From assembly GCA_030824295.1 (NCBI GenBank), contig JAVBYA010000274.1, positions 1 through 18,621 of the forward strand: a stretch of DNA of 18,621 nucleotides, written 5' to 3'. Shown here piece by piece: positions 1 to 9,900 of the stretch (positions are counted from its first letter, which is position 1; every line of letters begins with the position of its first letter). The notes under the pieces are model-generated. The model was not told the DNA's origin. It was given only the letters and a program-made list of their open reading frames with translations, and made no database searches. The stretch comes from Bacteroidota bacterium (lineage in GTDB: Bacteria; Bacteroidota; Ignavibacteria; UBA10030; UBA8401). The position numbers were made by a program, and so were the translations under genes.

Positions 1-953
1 CGAATTATACGTTCATCGCGGTCGATTCCTCACATACCATTGCGGCTTACTTCTCCGTAGACAAGCATTCGATAACATCCTCTGCGGTGAATGGCAGCGT
101 TATGCCGTCCGGAACAACGTTGGTGGACCATAATGGTATGCAGACCTATACGTTCGCACCTCTGGCCGGGCATCATTTTGATTCGCTTATCGTGAATGGC
201 GTGACTGTGCCGGATTCGGTCACCAGCTATACTTTCTTGACTGTGACGGCACCACAATCCCTGACCGTCCATAATTCCATCAACTCATATGTGCTGAATG
301 CATCTGCGGTCGATGGAAATGTGACACCGAACGGTGCAACCAATCATAATCACGGTGATACCGTTCGCTTTAACTTCACACCATTGATTGGACATCATTT
401 TGATTCACTGGTGGTGGATGGTGTGACGTTATTCGATTCAACGTCTTCGTACACTTTCGCTGGTGTTACAGGAGCGCACTCCCTGACCGTTCACCATTCC
501 TTGAATTCCTATTCCGTAGCGACAAGTGTTGTGAATGGAACGGTACTGCCGCTTGGAACGTCCAGCGTCCTTCACGGTGATACGATATCCGTCACTTATG
601 CACCGCTCGTGAACACGCATTTCGATTCGGTCGTGGTGGATGGGAACAATTATCCTGATTCGACGAACAGCTTCACCTTTGCCGGGATCTCCGGTAACCG
701 TTCACTCGCTGCGTATTTCAGTGTCAATCAATTCTCTATCAACGCATCGGCAACGAACGGTTCCATTACACCTTCCGGTACCTCGATCCTTCAGCAGGGT
801 GATACCATCCGCTATCTGTTCACTCCAGCTGCGGCGTACCATTTCGATTCCTTGACGGTGGATGGAGTGACCGTGAAGGATTCGACGCAATCCTACACCT
901 TCTTTAGTGTGACGGCGAACCATGCTATCAATGCGTCGTTCAGTCCCAATCCT
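1..953 (+). repeat. First block of 74-aa divergent InlB-B-like protein repeats (1 partial + 4 copies)
   Basis: This is a protein-level tandem repeat with a period of 222 nt (74 aa). Four complete copies run from 66 to 953, and the end of another fills 1-65. Each copy follows the pattern: aromatic residue, two short strands, NGxhxPxGT, GDT/GDS, then HHFDS followed by a V/D-rich strand ending VDG, then SYTF, and finally a strand ending AYFS or similar. The pattern fits the divergent InlB B-repeat family (PF18998-like), in a variant where the usual GWxG segment is replaced by DSxxVDG. The copies have diverged in DNA, so this is an old expansion rather than a recent duplication. Confidence 0.8.
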
Positions 954-3900
954 CTTCACCATTTCATCGTCGAAGCGCAGGGTGGGGGACCGATCCCGAA
1001 TCAGAGCGTCGGAACTCCATTCATGATCAGGACCTCTGCGGTCGATTCTGTCGGGACAGTGCTGCCGTGGTACACCGGTACCGTTTGGTTCTCATCCTCC
1101 GACTCGACGATCGATCTGTTCGGAGGACTGCAGTCCATACCGTTCACGGCCGGTCAGCATGGTCCGCAAAGTGTCACATTGCACCGCAGCGGTGCCCAAA
1201 CGATCACCGTGGTCGATTCAATCAGTGGCAAGCAGGGCACCAGTGCTCCATTCAGTGTTGCACCGGGGGCGTTGACATCGTTCTCGGTCACGGATCTCTC
1301 GAACAATCAGATCGGAACACAGATACAGAACGTTCCTTTCGATATCAAAGTGACCGCTTTCGATGGATTCGGAAATATCAAGGATGATTATGCGGGAACG
1401 ATTCTGATGTCCGTTCCCGGCTCAACATTCAGTACGGGCGGGGGACATGTCCCGTCCGTCCCGGGCGGTGTGTTGGCTCCGTACAGTGTTGCAATTTCCG
1501 ATTCCGGTTCCTATGCACTCTTGGTCGAGGATTCAGTAACATTGATCGCCGCTTTCAGTAATGTATTCACAGTGGATCCGAACCAGTTCAATGTGATCGC
1601 ATCGGCTGTCGGAGGAACGATCAACCCCCAGGACACTACGGTAGTGATGCTGGGCGATTCGTTCAGACTGAATTATTCCCCATCGATCGGTCATCATTTC
1701 GATTCCCTTGTGGTGGATGGAACGACGGTGCTGGATTCTGCTTCTTCATACACGTTCACGAATGTTACAGGTCACCATTCCATCACGGCATACTTCAGTC
1801 CGGACCAGTTCACTATCACTGCGGGCGGTGTGAACGCCGGAACGGTGCCGAACGGCAGCATCCAAGTACTCTATGGGGATACCTATCGGGTGACATATTC
1901 TCCCGTTCCCGGATACCACATGGATTCTGTGGTAGTGGATGGTGTTGCACAGAACGACTCATTGACCGGATATACGTTCCTCGGGATAACCGCTTCACAC
2001 ACGGTAACAGCGTATGCGTCAGTCAATTTCTATTCGATCGATCCGTCCGCGGTGAACGGCAGCATTTTGCCGTCCACATCCTTCAATAGCGCTCACGGCG
2101 ACACGGTCACAGTGTCGTTCCTCCCGGCTGCGAATCATCATTTCGACAGTCTCATTGTGGATGGTGTAACGGTGATGGATTCGGTGAATACGTACACATT
2201 CGCCGGCGTGACGGACTCTCATTCCGTTACGGCCTACTTCGGACGTGATACGGTCAGCGTTACAGTATTGGCGTACGGCGCCGGTACGGTTGTTCCTGCC
2301 GGAACAACATATATTGGATATGGAGATTCCCTGCAGGTTCTCTTCCAGTCTTCCATTGGCCATCATGTCGACAGCGTACTTGTTGACGGTTCAATGAATA
2401 TCGGAGCACCGGCATCGCATACATTCCTGAATATCATCGCTCCCACGAGCGTGGATGCATACTTCTCACCGGATGCTTTAATACTCACATCATCCGCTGT
2501 GCATGGCGGGATCGTGCCTAACGGTGCGAACGGTGCACTCTATGGCGACACAGTCCGGTATTCATTCGCACCGGATCCGGGATATCAATTCGACTCCTTG
2601 GTGGTGGACGGAATTGCGTCGGCTGATTCGACATTTTCCTATACATTCGCCGGTATCACCAATGACCATACTATCACCGTTTATTTCTCACCCATCACTT
2701 ATCAGCTGACCGCAGCTACGGTAGGGAACGGACAATTCATCCCCGGACTTTCGATGACGGTGAATGAAGGGGATACCTTCACGTATCAGATCGCACCCGA
2801 CCCGCATCATCATGCGGACAGTGTTGTGGTGGATGGTGTTGCCGTCGATTCACTCGTCTCTTATACGTTCGAGAACATCACAGCCGATCATTCCATTACG
2901 GCATATTTCAGTAAGGATTCCTACGCAGTCGTGACGAATGTTGTCGGTTTCGGCACGATCAGTCCGTCCGGGACCACCAACGTTTTCTATGATGATTCAC
3001 TGCATCTATCCATCACACCGGACCCGGGATATCAGATCGACAGCGTGATCGTGGATGGTACACTCAATCTGGGTGCTCAATCCGACTATGCATTCTACAA
3101 CATCAACGGCCCCCATTCAGTTGATGCGTATTTCTCTCCTATACTGTACTCAGTCACTCCGTTTGCATACGGTAATGGGACCATCACGCCCGGCACTGCA
3201 CAATTCCTGACCGTGTCTGATTCGGTCACGTTTACAGTTAATCCCGATCCTGGGTACAAGGTCGACAGCATTGTTATCGATGGGATCTATGCAGGGAATG
3301 CGGCGTCATATCAATTCAAGAACACCTCCGCGAACAGGACACTTGAGGCATACTTCTCCCTGACCCAGCTTCCTGTGGTAGCGACAATTTCAGGGAACGG
3401 AATCATTGTCCCGTTCGATACTTCGTGGGTGTTCTATGGTGATGATCTGGCATTGAACATCACTCCGAATACCGGACATCATATCTCTGATGTCATCATA
3501 GATGGTGTTTCCGCCGGAGCCCTCAGCTCGTACACGTTCACGAATATCACAGCGGCGCACACAATTCACGCTGTTGTCCACCCGGATACGTTCAATGTCA
3601 TCGCCATTGCATCACTGCATGGTACGGTTTTCCCGGCTGACACGACATTCACCGTTTATGGTGATTCCGTCACGTACACTCTCACTCCGGACCCCGGGTA
3701 TCATATCGTTGATATCCTCATCAATGGCAGTCCGATCGGATTCACCGCAGGAACATACTCCTTCAATGGTGTTATGGCACACCAAACGATCGAAGGGGTA
3801 TTCTCTATTGATACATTCACGATCTCGTCATCAGTGGTCGGTACCGGATCGATATCCCCGTTAGGCAACATCATCCGTAACTACGGCGACTCCAGTACCT

Positions 3901-6900
3901 ATTCGATCTTTACTGATGCTGCGCATCAGATCGATAGTGTTCTCGTCGATGGCATCAATGTGGGTCCGGTTTCAACATATGATTTCAATGGAATCGCTTC
4001 AGACCATACCATTGAGGCGTATTTCAGTATTCGTCAATATACAGTAACGCCGTCGTATTCCGGAGATGGGGCATATTCTCCTTCATTCACGTTCACAGTG
4101 AATCATGGCGATTCGGTCCATTATGACATCATACCTGCCGCGCATCATCATATCGACAGTGTCGTCGTAGACAGCATAAATATTGGTGTTGTTACCAGCT
4201 ATACGTTCCAGAATATTTCGGCGAATCATTCCATTATGACATACTTTGCACCGGATTCGTTCTTTTTGACGATCAATTCGCCGACCGGTGGTTCAATTAA
4301 TCCTCCAACTTCTCGTCCGGTCGTCTATACGGACAGTCTTATATATACCTTCATCCCCGATCCCGGGTACCATATCATGGATGTTTTGGTGGATGGCATC
4401 AGTCAGGGAGCCATTACTTCCTATACATTTGATGACATTGTGGCCGACCATTCGCTGGACGCGGTCTTCGCGATCGACACATTCACGGTCTCCGGCAGCG
4501 TGGGACCCAATGGTTCAATTTCGCCGTCCGGAATTGTTGAGTACACATTCGGTGATACGGTAACGTACGTCTTCACTCCGGATCCGGGATATCATGTTGC
4601 GGATATCTCTGTCAATGGGATCTCGAACGGTCCGATGGGATCATACACGATCAACGGCATCAATTCCGATTACACGCTCCATGCATCGTTCGCCGTCGAT
4701 ACATTTACGGTCACAGCGTCAGCAGGCTCCGGCGGATCTATCACACCTTCCGGTGCATTGGTCTACGAGTTCGGCGACACAGTGTCATTCAGTATCGCTC
4801 CTAATGTGGGCTCGGTGCTGGATAGTGTGGTCGTGGATGGTAGCAAGGTCGATTCAATATCTTCCTATACGTTCGCCGGCATAGCGGCGGACCATCAGAT
4901 CGATGCGTTCTTCTCGATTCAGCAATTCACTGTGACATCGACAGTGTTCGGCAATGGTGCAACGTCGCCTTCCGGCATTTCAATGGTGCCGTACGGCGAT
5001 TCCCTGCACTACCTCATTACACCGAGCGCCGGATATCATATCGACAGTGTTGTTGTGGATAACAATGTGAACCTGGGACCGATCTCATCGTTCACATTCA
5101 CGAACGTTGCAGGGAACCGCACACTCTGGACATATTTTGGATTGGATTATTATCCGCTGACAACGAACGCGGTTAACGGGACCATTACGAGGACACCGCT
5201 GGATTCCACCCATTATCCGTATGCAGCGAATGTCACATTGACGGCCACTCCCGATATCGGATATCATTTTGACGGCTGGACGGGGGATAGTATATCCAAC
5301 GTCAACCCGATGACCGTTTCGATGCTCTCTCCACGTTCATTCAACGCGAATTTTGTAAAAGATACGTTCCTGATCACTGCATCGGTCATTGGTCCGGGAA
5401 CGATAACTCCTTCCGGTACTACGGTCGTAGAATACGGTGATTCACTCAAGTTCACGGTATCCACGTCTGTTAATGATCGTATTGACAGTGTGATCGTGGA
5501 CGGTATGTTCGTTGGAACGGATTCGGTCTTTACGTTCACGAATATCACTGCCGGACATTCCATTACCGCTTATGTTTCCTCGATTACACATTTCCTTACC
5601 GCATCGGCATCTCCCGGCGGAAGTATCTCTCCGTTCGGGTCATTCTCTGTCATTCAGGGGACGGATCAAACCTTTACGATCACGCCGGATTCCGGATATG
5701 CGATCGACAGCATTGTTGTGGACGGCATCAGCGTTGGTATCATCACACCATATACGTTCAACAATGTGGATACAGCACATTCCATAGCGGCATATTTCAG
5801 TCTCAAGAAATATCCGCTGGTCGCAGCAGCATTCGGCAATGGAACGATCTCGCCGACCGATACAACATTGGTCCTCCATGGTTCATCGGTGACGTACAGC
5901 ATCCACCCATCACCTCATTATCAGACCGATAGTATCGTGGTGAACGGGATCTCCGTTCCGATTGACACATTCTATACTTTCTCTTCGGTAACGGGGCCGG
6001 GCAACATAAAGGCATATTTCAGTCCGAAGAAATATACGATAGCTTCGTTTGCGGTGAATGGAACGGTCGTTCGTGACCCAGATTCCTCTTCATATTCTTA
6101 TGGCACAACGGTGACGCTCAAAGCCATTCCTGCTATTGGGTATGCATTCACAGGCTGGACAGGAGATACGGTCACCACAGTGGACTCTCTGACTCTTTTC
6201 GTCAGCGGTTCTCGCTCCTATTCTGCGCAGTTCGCCAAAAAACAGTACAGCATCTTGGCATCCGCTGAACCGAACGGAACGATCGTTCCGAAGGACACCG
6301 TAAAAGTGTTCCATGGCGATTCAGTTGCGTTCGCAATATCGGCCAATGTAGGGTATGCAGTGGACAGCGTTGTGGTCGATTCAGTGAACATCGGCATTGT
6401 GACTGCATATACCTTCTCCAATGTGACAAAGCATCATACGATTCGCGCGCATTTCTCATTGATCCCGAACATCGCACCGGTGTTCACGCAATTCATGAAT
6501 GATACAAGCATTGCAGAGATGCAGCTGCTTCAGTTCACATTCATCGCAACGGATGCCGATGTGAACGACACGGTGACCTACTCATTGAAGAACGCACCGC
6601 CGGGAATGTCCATGAATTCCAAGACCGGTGTGCTCGTGTATGAACCGACATTTGCGGACGCTGGTGTCTATCCCGTCACGATCTATGCCGCTGACACAAA
6701 ACTGGCAAAGGATTCGGTGAAAGTGAACCTGACGGTCACCAACGTGAATCGTCCGCCGCATTTCACAGTTTCGATGCCGGATACATCGATCCAAATGAAT
6801 GCACCGTTCTCGTTCAATTACCAGGCCGGCGATCCGGACGGGGATACGGTCAGGTTCACATTGCAGACAGTGATACCGGGAGCGGCACTCGATTCGGTGA

Positions 6901-9900
6901 GCGGACTCTTCGCTTGGACGCCGACGATCGCAGATACCATCGTGTGGAACGTGAAAGTGCGGTTGAGTGACGGGAATGGGGGATTCATTATGGATTCTGC
7001 GTCCGTCACAGTGCGCAAAGCAAATCGTCCTCCGGTGTTCACTGCTGTTCCAGCCGATCCGTTCATTCCGGAGATGAAACTATATCAGTTCCAGTATAAA
7101 GCCGCCGATCCTGACAATGATTCTGTTCGGTTCTCGCTGGTTACCGGGCCCGCTGGACTTTCGGTCGATTCACTCGGCTCGTTGAAATGGACGCCCACCT
7201 ATCAGCAATCGGGTCAATATCCGGTAGTGGTTCGTACATTCGATTCGGTTCTCTCTTCGTTCGATACGACCATCATCAGCGTCGTGAACGTCAATCGGAA
7301 GCCTCTGTTCGCTGTAACGATGCCCGATACCGTCATCGTTGAAGATACGCTGTATCAGTTCACATACACCGCGTCCGATTCGGACGGAGATGCACTCCAG
7401 TTCGGTCTGATCTCTTCGCCGGCCGGGATGACCATCAATACGCAAGGGAAGCTCCAGTGGACTCCGACGATGCTCCAGCGCGGTGCACATCCGTTCTTTG
7501 TAACAGTATTCGACGGAACAGATCTGGTCCGCGATACAGTGACGATCTCAGTAGAGAAAGTGAATCATTATCCCTTCTTCACGATGACATTGAATGATAC
7601 GACCATCAACGAAGGGGAACTGCTGGAGTTCACATACAGATTCGGCGATGTCGATGGCGATACGCTACGCTTGACGGTGCTTTCAAAAACGGATAGTGCT
7701 GTCATCCGCAACGACAGCATTCTTTCCTGGCGTCCTCTGTTCAATCAGTCTGGAGTCCATGCCCTTGTTGTTGGACTCGATGACGGCAGGATCATTGTTC
7801 AGGATACAGCCATTGTGACCGTGCTGCACGTGAATAGACCGCCATTCTTCACCTCTGTCTTCAATGATACAACGATCTATATTGACAGCACGGCGAAAGG
7901 GATCATCCGATATGCCGATCCGGACAGTGATAAGGTCACCATTGCATTGCTGAAATCACCGACCAATACTTCATTGATCGGCGATAGTTCAATTGTATGG
8001 ACCGCTCTCCCGGAACATCTTGGCAAAGACACGTTCATCGTCAGGATCACTGACGGCGTGTTGAGCGTTCTCGATACGACGATCGTGACGGCTCTGGGAT
8101 ATCCGAAACTGATATTCATCGATTCTTCAACGGTGTTCACGGCCACCAGTGTCGGACAATCCAGAACATTGTCTGCCCGTGTAAGGAATTCCGGCTACAT
8201 ACCGCTCCAAATGGATTATTCAACGGCAGTGACCGACAGCGATCACTTCGTTCCTGTTCTTCAGAGCATCGCCGTCCCGGTGAACGGTGAAATGCAGGTC
8301 GAATTCCGGTTCACACCGCATGGCATTGGTTCCCATCAAAGGAAGATGGAATTCATCACGAACGATCCTCATGTACCATTGGCATATTTTGCGGTCAATG
8401 GCACGTCCGTGGCCACTGCTCCGGTAAGGAAACGTTTGCTTGTCGATACGATGCACGACACGCTCAATGTCATCATGGATTCTGTGAAAGGATACACTCA
8501 GCTGTTTGACGCATTGCGTCACAGCGGATTCTCTGTGGATCTCACTGCCGAAGTCTTCGAACCGTCAGGATATGATGGACTGCTGATGATCGCGCCGAAC
8601 AAAGCGCTCACCCGTACGGAACAGATCACTCTTTCCAATTATGTGAAAGCGGGCGGCCAGGTGGTCATGCTTGGAAATTCAAAGAAGGAGGGATACGACA
8701 ACTCCCTCATTAATACGATCCTTGTCGATACATCATGGAGCGAGGAGTTGGATATCACACTGAACGTGGATAACATCAGCGATTCCGTCCAGCGCTATGG
8801 AACACATCCCGATGATATCGTTGCGACCAGTTTCTACGTCATGGACAATAATAAACACCACCCGTTCCTGCTGGGGATCGATTCTCTGGCATTCTTCGGT
8901 TCGTCGAGTGTGACGGTAACGGGGAAAGCGTTCTGGCTGGTGAAGGCGTCACGGTTCGCTTTCCGTCCTGATGTCCAGTTCCAGACCCAGCCGAATATCG
9001 CCGGCGTACGTACGGTGGGTGACGGCAGTATCATCGTCCTGGGTGATGCAGACCTCTGGAGGAACAAGACCTTGCGTGATGATCATGTGATGGCCATGGA
9101 TAACATCACATTCGCGATGAATCTGTTCAGCATCTCCCAGAACTATAAAGCCAAGATGCCGAGCGCAACACCAAGCGAGGAATATCGCCTTGTCAGCATC
9201 CCGTTCGATCTGAACAATTTTGACATTCGTACGGTGCTCAAAGACCTTGGAGAACCTGGTCCGTTGTCATGGCGTCTGTTCGGACGGTGGAATCCGGTCA
9301 CTCGGTCCTACGCTGAATTCCCGAGTCTTGATTTCCTCAGCTTCCGCCGCGGAGAGGCGTATTGGCTGATCACGAAAGGTTCCAAGAACATTAATTTCGG
9401 CAGTGCTACGATCTTCCCGACAACGGATGTCTATACAGTGAAGGTAGGACCGGGCTATTCCATGATCGGAAATCCTTTCCCGTATCCTATCAATTGGGCT
9501 GAAACGAAACGCGATTCATCCATTGAGAACACCGTCTGGAAGTTCGACGGCAAGACGTGGTATGTCGACTCAACGGATGTCCTTGAACCGTTCAGCGGAT
9601 TCTTCGTTAAGAACACTTCAGCAACAGACAGCATGTCCATCCACTTCAGTCCGTCGGCATATGATACGGTCAGCGGGAAAAGGAAATTTGCGAAAGCGGC
9701 AGCATTCGCCAGGAATGAATGGAACGTGCACATCCGAGCCGTCAGCGGAAAGGCGATGGACCTGAGCAATATCGCCGGTGTTGCTTCGGCCGCCTCCTCT
9801 GAATGGGATAAGCTCGATGCTTCTGAACCGCCGCCGTCACCGACGGACTATCTCATGGTGGAGTTCAGAAGGAGAGAGTGGAAGAAGAATCCGGGGTCAT

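Noticed and set aside
87..89. ATG 87 as the start of the giant gene
   Set aside because: The frame is open to base 3, and the upstream residues complete another copy of the same repeat, so the gene is truncated by the window edge.
66..6467. CRISPR array or recent tandem DNA duplication
   Set aside because: The 222-nt periodicity is at protein level. Copies are strongly diverged in DNA, remain in one frame and have no spacer pattern.
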